Below, one piece after another: positions 45,501 through 52,327 of a DNA stretch of 64,000 nucleotides (the first letter of the stretch is position 1; the number at the start of each line of letters is the position of its first letter). The stretch is taken from NCBI RefSeq assembly GCF_000495835.1, contig NZ_AWGC01000037.1:1-64000 (forward strand), given 5' to 3'. Source of the DNA: Asticcacaulis sp. AC402. Lineage in GTDB: Bacteria; Pseudomonadota; Alphaproteobacteria; Caulobacterales; Caulobacteraceae. The notes under the pieces were generated by a model that worked only from the letters and a program-made list of their open reading frames with translations, had not been told where the DNA came from and ran no database searches. Made by a program: the position numbers and the translations under genes.

Positions 45501-46114
45501 TTCGCCGCCGCGATAATTCCGGCAACTGCCGTGCCATGGGCGCCGTCGCTGTGGTCGTAGAACAGGTCCTCGACATCCAGGTTTTCGTTGTAATTGGGTT
45601 CGAGGTCCGGGTGACTGCGCTCGATAAGGCTGTCGAAGACCCCGACCGTGACTCCGGCGCCGGTATAGGTCTGGCCGCCGCCGCCGTCCCAGACCGGGCG
45701 GACATTGAGGTCGACGGCGATATCGTCCATGCCCGTGCGGTCGATATACCATTGCCGGTACACCAGAGGATCGTCGCCCGGTTGGAGACCGGTTGCGCTG
45801 GTGTAGCGCAGGGTCCCGCCAATCGTATCGGCGGCGCTGGCGGGGACGCCCGGCGTCACGCTATCGGCCGGAGAGTCGTGGCGAAAGCTCCAGACGAGGC
45901 TGGTCAGGAGGTGGTTCGACGCAGATCCTCCGCGACCGATGAGAATCGGGCTCGGGTCAAAGGCAGGCAGGGGGAACATTTCAGGAAGCGCTGCCAAAAA
46001 AGGTGATGACAGAACAGGTGATGAGAGAGCAGGCGACGACTGGACATCGACGCTCGGTCTGCGCATATCATCTGACCATGCGCCCACGACACGTGTATCG
46101 GCCTTGCTCAGCAT
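42590..46114 (-). CDS. Secreted subtilisin (S8) protease with P-domain and RTX repeats
   Basis: The 1,174-residue protein has an N-terminal region of ~140 residues, then a subtilase domain with Asp161 (VGVFDS), His193 (DGAHGTAVAG) and Ser386 (GGTSAAAPM), so the triad is complete. A jelly-roll P-domain follows (about 510-640; LEVKLISPSGTESLIF, WTFTSNNFVGEDAAGTWQL), as in kexin-like convertases. From about 700 to 1070 there are many GGxGxD nonapeptides, and the end (QYDRIDLRGIDAIDGG, VLDFLL) fits type I secretion. No Sec signal is seen, which agrees. It is probably an extracellular calcium-dependent protease. It stands between gmk and rsmA, interrupting otherwise housekeeping order. Confidence 0.93.
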   Translation of the reverse strand: MLSKADTRVVGAWSDDMRRPSVDVQSSPALSSPVLSSPFLAALPEMFPLPAFDPSPILIGRGGSASNHLLTSLVWSFRHDSPADSVTPGVPASAADTIGGTLRYTSATGLQPGDDPLVYRQWYIDRTGMDDIAVDLNVRPVWDGGGGQTYTGAGVTVGVFDSLIERSHPDLEPNYNENLDVEDLFYDHSDGAHGTAVAGIIAAAKNGIGMTGIAYDAKVTSLPVIYSTAVALHEFEIALAHAKDFDIVNMSLGGLAPFDGFELRQWFSVNAHHYKNAADQGRGGLGTLLIQAAGNNRSINPLDANLSGFQNQRYSITVSAIASEGLVADYSSEGANVLVGATSSGSYFGPHVATTDQVGDAGYNKGDNPDWDPVSADYTTRFGGTSAAAPMVSGVTALMLEANPGLGWRDVRDILAFTARHTGTAIGETPSPYYEKYAWKINDSSQVNGTGLHFNQNYGFGLVDALAAVRLAESWTRQRTSANEVSRSASRTQDLVIPEAPYNTTPLVISFDISAGVTAQIVTLYLNMTHKMTNELEVKLISPSGTESLIFDHKGYGPSIFGTGGTRWDPWTFTSNNFVGEDAAGTWQLVILDDRGFWPTNGIFKTATLTIYGDATTDDSEYIYTNEFGVLAGMDYSYTITDTTGIDTLNTAAVSSASLLDLRGIHLSRINGMAVTLTPGTVLENAWGGDGGDAIYGNGAHNRLYGMRGADIITGGAGNDTLSGGSGDDYVHGGPGNDALDGGNGSDKLSYDGAVTGVTIDLSLTEGQNTGGGGIDTVSGFENLEGSDFSDQLTGSGGNNTISARRGHDWVRGAEGDDRLFGGLGDDTLDGGNGDDTVTGGSGADRLSGGLGIDLLSYADSVAAVRIVLGDLTAVSGDAMGDVIAGFENVTGSTGDDTLAGDGFDNRLTGGAGNDALGGQAGHDYLDGGIGNDSVVGGDGDDGVYGRDGNDNLAGEMGNDTLDGAAGNDTASGGDGDDRVSGGDGHDMIGGRAGRDYLDGGLGNDTAFGGDGDDRIYGRDGNDNLSGEIGNDTVDGGLGNDTVSGGDGNDRITGGGGADRLRGGNGNDVFVYAQADVGTAADMLVDFFARAHPHQQYDRIDLRGIDAIDGGSDNAFAFIGDAAFSAAGQLRVWFDGVNTLVQGNTLNDAEGHAEFEVFLAGNLTTTISVLDFLL

Positions 46115-46246
46115 TTCAGCCTCCCGAGTTCCAAGTCATTCAATTTTATCGATAAAACGCGACGCCGACCCTGAATACTGTTGTTATTCCGGCGCGACCT
46201 TCTACCTGCAGCATGTAAAAGTCCACCCCAAAATCAGGGGGCGGGA

Positions 46247-47074
46247 TCAAGTCAGTGCGGCAGCCAGACGCAGGAAACCGTCCGGAGGCACCTGTTCGGC
46301 GCGCAGGGTGGCATCGATTTCCGCCTTGGCCAGCAAGGCTTCGCCACCGAGCGATTTGAGAGACGATCGCAACATTTTGCGACGCTGGCCGAACGCAGCG
46401 GCGGTCACGTTTTCGAGATTTTTGATGACGGCGGCGTCCGGCCGTTCGTTTTTGGGGACCAGCCTGACCACGGCGCTGTCGACCCTGGGCGGCGGCGTAA
46501 AAGCCCGCGCCGGTAGGTCCATCAGCTTGTCGCAGTCGCACAGAACCTGGGCGATGACACTGAGGCGTCCGTAATCGTCGTCGCCGACGGGAGCCACCAC
46601 CCGAAGCGCGACCTCGAGCTGGAACATCAGGGTCAGGGACTTGGGTTGCCAGGGCCCGGTCAGCCACTTGATCAGGAGCGGCGTGCCGACATTGTAGGGC
46701 AGGTTGGAGACGATGTGCGCTCCGCTGGATAGGTTGCGTTCCGTCAGCAGCTGCATCTCGTCGACCTTGAGGGCATCGCCCTCGATGACCTCGAAGCGGT
46801 CGCCATAAGGCCCCTTCAGTTCGGTCAATAATTCCAGAAAACGAGAATCTTTTTCGATGGCGATGACGTGCGATGCTTCGGACTCGAGCAGGGCGCGGGT
46901 CAGGCCGCCGGGGCCAGGGCCGACCTCGATGACCGGATCACCGGTAAAGGGGCCGCCCAGGCGCACAATTTTGCGCGTGATGTTGAGGTCCAGCAAAAAG
47001 TGCTGGCCGAACGACTTTTTGGCCATCAGGCCATGCTGCTCCAGGCTTTCGCGTAAGGTTGGCAGGTCGGTCAT
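46247..47074 (-). CDS. rsmA: 16S rRNA dimethyladenosine transferase
   Basis: RsmA (KsgA) dimethylates two adjacent adenines near the 3' end of 16S rRNA. The 275-residue protein has KKSFGQHFLLD (N-terminal motif), SAM-binding EVGPGPGGLTRALL, SNLPYNVGTPLL (catalytic NLPY), and LMFQLEVALRV. The start overlaps the pdxA stop by four bases (47071-47074), so they are co-translated. Confidence 0.97.
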   Translation of the reverse strand: MTDLPTLRESLEQHGLMAKKSFGQHFLLDLNITRKIVRLGGPFTGDPVIEVGPGPGGLTRALLESEASHVIAIEKDSRFLELLTELKGPYGDRFEVIEGDALKVDEMQLLTERNLSSGAHIVSNLPYNVGTPLLIKWLTGPWQPKSLTLMFQLEVALRVVAPVGDDDYGRLSVIAQVLCDCDKLMDLPARAFTPPPRVDSAVVRLVPKNERPDAAVIKNLENVTAAAFGQRRKMLRSSLKSLGGEALLAKAEIDATLRAEQVPPDGFLRLAAALT

Positions 47075-48072
47075 GCGCCTCGGTTCCGGCTGATCTGGTC
47101 AGCGGCGCGGATGGCAGCGATCAGGCTGTCCGGCCGGGCCTGACCGGTGCCGGCGATGGCGAACCCGGTACCGTGGTCAGGCGAGGTTCGTACGATCGGC
47201 AGGCCCAGGGTGATATTGACTCCGCTCCAAAAGTCCAGCGTCTTCAACGGCACCAGGCCCTGGTCATGGTACATGCAGATGGCGGCATCGTAGGTGGCGC
47301 GGGCGTCGTCATGGAACATGGTATCGGCGGGCAGGGGGCCCAGGACCTCGATTCCCCCGCGTCGTAATTGCTCGACCGCCGGGATCAGGACATCGATCTC
47401 TTCGCGGCCGATCGTGCCATCCTCGCCGGCATGGGGATTGAGCCCGGCCATGGCTATGCGCGGCGCTGCGAGGGCAAAGTCACGTTTCAAGGCGTCATGG
47501 GTAATGCGCGCAATCTCGACCACGCCGTCGACCGTCAGCGCGTCGGGCACATCGCGTAGCGGCAGATGGATGGTCGCCAGAACCACCTTCAGGTCCCTGG
47601 CGGACAGCATCATGACCGGTGTCGGCGCCGGGCCGTCACCGTCGCGACACAGCTCGGCCAGATACTCGGTATGACCGGGAAACTTGAAACCGGTGCCGTA
47701 CAGCACCGACTTGGCGATGGGCGCGGTAACCAGTCCGCGCGCCTGACCCGCCTGGCACAGCTCAACCCCGGTCCGGATCCAGCCGACAATCGGGCGGGCA
47801 TGAACGCCATCCGGTTTACCGGGACGGGGCCGCTGGTCGAGGGGGAGGTCGAGGACCGGAAGGGCTTCACCGAAGACGTCGGCCGTCTGGTCGAGGGTTT
47901 CAATGACGGTGACGGGGGCATCGAGATCGCGCAGGGTGCGCGCATCGCCGACAACGCAAAAGGTCAGGGCGGCGTGATCCTTGAGCGCCCGCCACGCCTT
48001 TACGGTCAATTCCGGTCCGATGCCGCACGGATCGCCGAGCGAAAGTACCAGAGGAGGAGGCGGAGTCGTCAT
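47071..48072 (-). CDS. pdxA: 4-hydroxythreonine-4-phosphate dehydrogenase
   Basis: PdxA oxidises 4-phospho-hydroxythreonine in pyridoxal phosphate synthesis. The 333-residue protein has LSLGDPCGIGPEL, GKSVLYGTGFKFPGHTEYLAEL, the metal-binding GLNPHAGEDGTIG, DTMFHDDARATYDAAICMYHDQG and ITLGLPIVRTSPDHGTGF. It overlaps rsmA. In many Alphaproteobacteria it directly follows surA; here 2.9 kb separates them. Confidence 0.96.
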   Translation of the reverse strand: MTTPPPPLVLSLGDPCGIGPELTVKAWRALKDHAALTFCVVGDARTLRDLDAPVTVIETLDQTADVFGEALPVLDLPLDQRPRPGKPDGVHARPIVGWIRTGVELCQAGQARGLVTAPIAKSVLYGTGFKFPGHTEYLAELCRDGDGPAPTPVMMLSARDLKVVLATIHLPLRDVPDALTVDGVVEIARITHDALKRDFALAAPRIAMAGLNPHAGEDGTIGREEIDVLIPAVEQLRRGGIEVLGPLPADTMFHDDARATYDAAICMYHDQGLVPLKTLDFWSGVNITLGLPIVRTSPDHGTGFAIAGTGQARPDSLIAAIRAADQISRNRGA

Positions 48073-48254
48073 GGCCGTCAGTTACGCTGTTCTGCCAGCG
48101 ATTGCAGCAAGAAAAACGCTGGCAGTCCTTTACCGATTTGTCCCTGGCGAGGTACGCATGGAACCTGTTGCTTTTCGATTGGACCATGTCCGGCGGCATC
48201 GGGAGACGATAACACCTTTACCCGGCATGTTTAAATCGCTTGCCTTCTTCAAAT

Positions 48255-48695
48255 TCAGGGTGTGTATCCCTTTTCCGACTCTTCATCTATGAGCTTGAAA
48301 AGTTCTTTCTCGCACATGATAGCAATGTCCAAGAGCGCGTCGTTATCTGCTGAACTCAAGCTTAATTCCCCTTCAGCCTTTTCTATTTGCTCGTTTATAC
48401 TGAAGTTATAATAAATGGCCGAATAGCGCCTGAGCATATCCATGGAATACTCGCGCTTTGCCGCAGCGTCCTGTTTAAGTTCAGCCACTTCGGCTGGATC
48501 CCGATCCGGCCAGTAGGTCTCTTCAAGTCTGGAAAAAACGGGGTAGCAATGGGCTGTGACATCAATTACGCTTTCGCGAAAACTGTCCGGCGCTGTCTCA
48601 GCCTTTGCCGGCAAGTTGAATGGAATTGAAAAAGCTAAAACGACAAAACCGAGCAACAGCTTAACGTGACGCAGACAGCCTTGGTCTTCTTTCAT
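48255..48695 (-). CDS. Hypothetical exported protein
   Basis: This 146-residue protein starts at ATG 48695 (GGGGCTCTCC ahead). It has a signal-like segment (residues 10-31, LLLGFVVLAFSIPFNLPAKAE), then a helical, charged mature part with two cysteines (HCYPVF and IMCEKELF) that could pair. Base composition is lower in GC than the neighbours, suggesting acquisition. I do not recognise the family. It lies in the accessory insert between pdxA and surA. Confidence 0.7.
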   Translation of the reverse strand: MKEDQGCLRHVKLLLGFVVLAFSIPFNLPAKAETAPDSFRESVIDVTAHCYPVFSRLEETYWPDRDPAEVAELKQDAAAKREYSMDMLRRYSAIYYNFSINEQIEKAEGELSLSSADNDALLDIAIMCEKELFKLIDEESEKGYTP

Positions 48696-48784
48696 GGAGA
48701 GCCCCTGTAAATGGCCTGGAAGCAGACTAGTTGAAAGGCATAAACCAACTGCCATTTGTTGAGTGAATGGGCTACGTAAATGGG

Positions 48785-49594
48785 CTAAGTCTCTGGTCCC
48801 AGATAGGCACGTTCATCGGCCAGCACCGCCTGGTAAAGCGTGTCACCTTCGGCTTTCAGTTCGTTGAGGTAGGTCAGGCTCGAAACCACGCTGCCCGTCA
48901 ACATATAGATGCTGAGGTATTTGCTGTAGGCTGACATCATTCGGGTTTTCAGAGCTTCGAGGGTTTTCTGATCGACCTCGGGGAAAGTCTTCATATTTTC
49001 AAGGACAAATGGGTCCTGACTTCCTCGAACATACGCGCGTGCCAAGTCCCTGGCGCCGCCCAGATTGTCCTGACGGCTGGCCCGAATACGGGCACGCAGC
49101 ATATAGGCGCTTCCTGCGACATCAATGTGCGTGGCAGGTTCAAGAGCGGCAAGCGTCAGGGCTTTTTCGGCATATCTCAGCCCTTTATCGGCGTCACCGA
49201 GCACCAGAGAGAACCTTGCGGCTTCGGCATGAACAGAGGCCTGTGTGCCGCCCAAATGCTTAAGGCCAAAGGAGCGACGATCGTAAATCGGGGACTGCGT
49301 ATACTGGGGCTGCATCAGAATTTCGAGCTGTTCCAAGGCCTCCTTCGGCTTGTTTAGTCCTGCTTGCGCGACGGCGCGCAGATAGTGACCATAGATGATC
49401 ACTTCACGGCTGGCACCGGCTTGCTGATAGCATTGTTCCGCGTAGGAATCCGCCAGTTCCAGGCGATTGGCTTCAATGAAGATCTTTGCCTGCGCGCAGA
49501 CATCGGGCAACACCTCGTCTGCACGGGCGGTTTGCGGATGAAGTCCGGTGGTGGCCAAAAGCCCCAGAATTACAACGCCAGCAACGACTCTCAA
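48785..49594 (-). CDS. Hypothetical exported helical-repeat protein
   Basis: This 269-residue protein has a signal peptide (MRVVAGVVILGLLATTGL, ending TARA) and a mature part made of helix pairs resembling TPR units (ALEQLEILMQP, LVLGDADKGLRYAEKALTLAA, GGARDLARAYVRGS). The start is TTG at 49594 with AGGGGGCGAGA before it; no ATG is suitable. Family unknown. It is followed on the same strand by the smaller exported protein after 89 bases, so the two may form a unit. Confidence 0.7.
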   Translation of the reverse strand: MRVVAGVVILGLLATTGLHPQTARADEVLPDVCAQAKIFIEANRLELADSYAEQCYQQAGASREVIIYGHYLRAVAQAGLNKPKEALEQLEILMQPQYTQSPIYDRRSFGLKHLGGTQASVHAEAARFSLVLGDADKGLRYAEKALTLAALEPATHIDVAGSAYMLRARIRASRQDNLGGARDLARAYVRGSQDPFVLENMKTFPEVDQKTLEALKTRMMSAYSKYLSIYMLTGSVVSSLTYLNELKAEGDTLYQAVLADERAYLGPET

Positions 49595-49643
49595 TCTCGC
49601 CCCCTGGGTTAGAGCTTGTGAAATTCAAGCTAAACAACGCCAT

Positions 49644-49749
49644 TAGAGCTGAATGGCTTTAGGTAGAATCGCCATCTCGCTCTAAGTTTTTGTTTTGTCG
49701 CGCAATTTATCCGAAAAGTGCTGCACACTTTATCGGATTGCGCTCTAGT
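49644..49749 (+). repeat. Repeat family 2, copy 2
   Basis: The right half, AAGTTTTTGTTTTGTCGCGC to ATCGGATTGCGCTCTAG, matches copies 1 and 3. The left hairpin is different (AGAGCTGAATGG...CTCGCTCT), so the left arm has diverged or been swapped. Confidence 0.8.
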
Positions 49750-50233
49750 TTGGAGAAAAACTACATCGGATAATGGCGTTTTTCAAATTACAAAACTTGT
49801 TAAGTGCGTTTGTGTACTTCGTGGCTGGTTGTATTTCCGCGCCGGTTCAGGGAATGATGGCCTGGTGCGGCGACTGGAATGGATTTGCGGATATGAGCGA
49901 ACTGATCGTCTGCACCAATGCCTGGGTGCCCGAAGGGCCGCGTCTTTGTGCCCGGCCTGCCGCGTCACGGCGGACGGCGGCGGCCCCAACCGGCCATGAC
50001 GAGATCCGTGGCTGAAGTGGAAATGGTGCCATGGAAAAGGGGGGCGCGGTTGGGACGCTCATTACTGAGGATCGCGCTCCGCAACATCCTTGGCGGCAAA
50101 GGCCGCCGACTTCTCTGGAATCAGTGCTTGCTGATGGTAATCTGGGTATTGGGTCTTCTGCTCAGTAATTTCGGATCTCGGTTGTTTCATCAACGCGCCG
50201 GGGGCAGTGGCGTAGCTTAAGTTGAAGGTATTT
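49750..50233. other. Accessory stretch without a clear gene
   Basis: Several short plus-strand ORFs overlap here (49773-50015, 80 residues; 49918-50220, 100 residues with one hydrophobic segment WNQCLLMVIWVLGLLLSNF). None has a ribosome site or a recognisable family. It may be decayed coding sequence. Confidence 0.4.
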
Positions 50234-50374
50234 TAATACCAATCCACGATGACCTTGACTCATCGTGGATTGGCAAGGGCGACTGCCCGCCCGAGCTTAC
50301 GCGAGGAGCCATGCGGCGCTTGAGCTGAAAAAATGCGAATACCAAGCGTCATTCTTTATGAGGCTTGGTATAAG
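50234..50374 (-). repeat. Two-hairpin repeat family 1, intact copy (minus orientation)
   Basis: It starts TAATACCAATCCACGATGAC and ends TGAGGCTTGGTATAA, nearly identical to the reverse complement of the copy at 27119. Both hairpins are perfect. Confidence 0.92.
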
Positions 50375-50432
50375 GTTTTCCATCCTCAGCAAGAGCCGCC
50401 CTACCGACGGCCTGACTTGCGTTCATCACCCG

Positions 50433-50837
50433 CTAACCGATTGACCGTTCGCGGTGCTCGGTCCCTTCTCCTGGTGTGACAAAGAGCGCTCGCCCCGGTT
50501 CAGGCACATCTGCCGTATGCCAAACGCCTTTCGGTACGATAAAAAATTGCCCGGCCTGGACCATCTCGTTCCATCGCGTGTTGGCTGTCTCCAGGATCAA
50601 AACGAGTCGGCCAGAAAGAACGAGAATCAGTTCGTCGCCGTTTGGATGCATCTCCCAGGATGTCCAGTCCGCTTCATTGTCGAAAACGCTCACCAACCGT
50701 CCCGGCGGAAGTTCTGCAACACCTTTGGTCCAAAATTCATCGTCGACCGGCACAGCCATTATGCCGCTGTCATCCAGGAGGTGCGCGAAGGCCTTTCCGA
50801 GCGTGTGAGGCCCCGTTTTTACTGTCGCCATCGTCAT
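50433..50837 (-). CDS. Cupin-domain protein
   Basis: The 134-residue single-cupin protein has the conserved order: SWEMHPNGDELILVLSGRLVL (motif 1, with H and E) and GQFFIVPKGVWHTADVP (motif 2, with H), giving likely metal ligands. Substrate unknown; small cupins of this kind are often sugar or aromatic binding/isomerase proteins. Start is 50837 or the ATG at 50831. It lies in the accessory insert beside the repeat and, on its other side, the surA terminator. Confidence 0.85.
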   Translation of the reverse strand: MTMATVKTGPHTLGKAFAHLLDDSGIMAVPVDDEFWTKGVAELPPGRLVSVFDNEADWTSWEMHPNGDELILVLSGRLVLILETANTRWNEMVQAGQFFIVPKGVWHTADVPEPGRALFVTPGEGTEHRERSIG

Positions 50838-50905
50838 TCTTCGATTTCATTGATCCGCCGCTTTGCCGCACACACCCTAAGGTGTCAGGCATTTCGCACC
50901 AACAA

Positions 50906-50933
50906 AAAAGCGCGCCCGTTCAGGCGCGCTTTT
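50906..50933 (-). terminator. Terminator of the lptF-lptG-lptD-surA operon
   Basis: An 11-bp stem AAAAGCGCGCC/GGCGCGCTTTT. AAAAAA on its left gives a T run on the minus strand. It lies 22 bases beyond surA, showing that the operon ends here instead of running into pdxA. Confidence 0.85.
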
Positions 50934-50955
50934 CCATATTCCGTGAACGTGAATC

Positions 50956-52302
50956 CTAGTGGTTCTCGATCGTCGCCGCGCCGCGGATTTCACGCAGGTA
51001 GCGCTTCCCCAACATCGACAGGCGCGTATTGACCAACTGACTTTCGACCTGTTCGCGAGTCAGGGCGTTTTCGCCCGCCAATCGCCGGTCACAGACATAG
51101 ACCACGTTCATGAACTGGCTGTTGCGCAGCGGGCCCGACGCCTGGTTACCCTTCAAAGGCTTCAACGCCGCGGCATAGTCCGGCAGTAGGGTCGAAAGCT
51201 GGGCCTCACCCAGGTCAGTAATGCGGATCTGTGACGGCGCCTTGGCGTCTTCGAGGGCGTCGCAGTCCGACACCTTGGAGCGGAAGCTCTGCAGCGTCGC
51301 CTGGGCGCTGGCGACGTCTGCAGCCGACGCGTTCGGCGGCAGGGGAATGGCGGCCTGTTTCAGGTGCATGACCATATCGCCGTCGCCCGACGTCTTCTGG
51401 CGCAGCAAGAAGATATAGACCCCGTCTTCGGTCGTGATCGGCGGCGTCATCTCGCCCGGCTGTGCGGCCTGTAACGCCGCTTCGACAGCCGGATCGACGT
51501 TGCCGGCGACCAACCAACCGGCATCGCCGCCCTGGGCGGCCGACGGGGCGTTGGAGAACTGGCGGGCCACGGCCTGGAACGGCGCGGCGCGGGACTGGAG
51601 CTGGTTGTAGAGCTGAATTGCGCCCTTTTGGGCGGTTTCCATGCCGCCGGCCTGGGCCGGGTCGAGGAAGATTTCGGCCACCAGAAACTGCTGCTTCTGG
51701 CCGTCCTGTACGATGCGATCCATATTGGCGTCGACCTGGGCCGTTCCCACCTTGGCATTGGATTGATAGCGCCCGCCGACCAGCCGGCTCCAGCCGGTTT
51801 CGGCGCGAATCTGGTCCTTAAGAGTCGCTGGCTCAATGCCAACCTTCTTGAGCTCGGAGAGCAGTTGCTCACCCGTCAGGCCGCTCTGGGACGCCATGCG
51901 CTCCAGTTCCTCATTTATGTCGTCGTCGCCGACCTTGACCTTCCAGTGCGCGAGTTCCTGCATCTGCAGACGCTCGTTGATCAGGCCGTTAATGGCCTGC
52001 TGCTGAAAGGCTTCGTAATTCTCCTGAGTGACCTGAACCCCCGAGGTGACGATCAACAGCAGCATGCGCTGCTTGAGGTCGTATGAGGTGATCATGTCGT
52101 CATTGACCGAGATCAGCATGCCTTCGGCCAGTTTCGGCAACTGGGGCGCCGGAGCGTTCTGGTCAAAGCCGGGGGCGGACGCCGCAGCGGCCGAGCCGGT
52201 ATCCGGGGTCGGCTGCTCCTGGGCGATGGCAGCGTGGGGGCTCAGGGCCAGGGCCACGGCCGTCGTTATGAGAAGTGCGGTACGAAGGAGGTGCATGGAC
52301 AT
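50956..52302 (-). CDS. surA: Periplasmic chaperone/isomerase SurA
   Basis: SurA escorts outer-membrane proteins through the periplasm. The 448-residue protein has a signal peptide (ALLITTAVALALSPHAAIAQ), the N-terminal SurA domain (ISVNDDMITSYDLKQRMLLL, INERLQMQELAHW), and a parvulin-like rotamase part (VAEIFLDPAQ, ARQFSNAPSAAQGGDAGWL, EMTPPITTEDGVYIFLL). The start MSMHLLRT at 52302 is preferred; an earlier in-frame start overlaps the end of lptD. It lies 25 bases after lptD and is followed by a terminator. Confidence 0.93.
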   Translation of the reverse strand: MSMHLLRTALLITTAVALALSPHAAIAQEQPTPDTGSAAAASAPGFDQNAPAPQLPKLAEGMLISVNDDMITSYDLKQRMLLLIVTSGVQVTQENYEAFQQQAINGLINERLQMQELAHWKVKVGDDDINEELERMASQSGLTGEQLLSELKKVGIEPATLKDQIRAETGWSRLVGGRYQSNAKVGTAQVDANMDRIVQDGQKQQFLVAEIFLDPAQAGGMETAQKGAIQLYNQLQSRAAPFQAVARQFSNAPSAAQGGDAGWLVAGNVDPAVEAALQAAQPGEMTPPITTEDGVYIFLLRQKTSGDGDMVMHLKQAAIPLPPNASAADVASAQATLQSFRSKVSDCDALEDAKAPSQIRITDLGEAQLSTLLPDYAAALKPLKGNQASGPLRNSQFMNVVYVCDRRLAGENALTREQVESQLVNTRLSMLGKRYLREIRGAATIENH

Positions 52303-52327
52303 TCTTTTCGGGTGTTCGCAGTGAGAT

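Noticed and set aside
42590-46114. Regularly repeated DNA that might look like a repeat array
   Set aside because: The period follows nonapeptide codons (27 bases) within one open frame, so it is RTX coding sequence and not CRISPR.
49773-50015. 80-codon plus-strand ORF in the accessory insert
   Set aside because: No ribosome site and no family resemblance; it overlaps another short ORF, so neither is supported.
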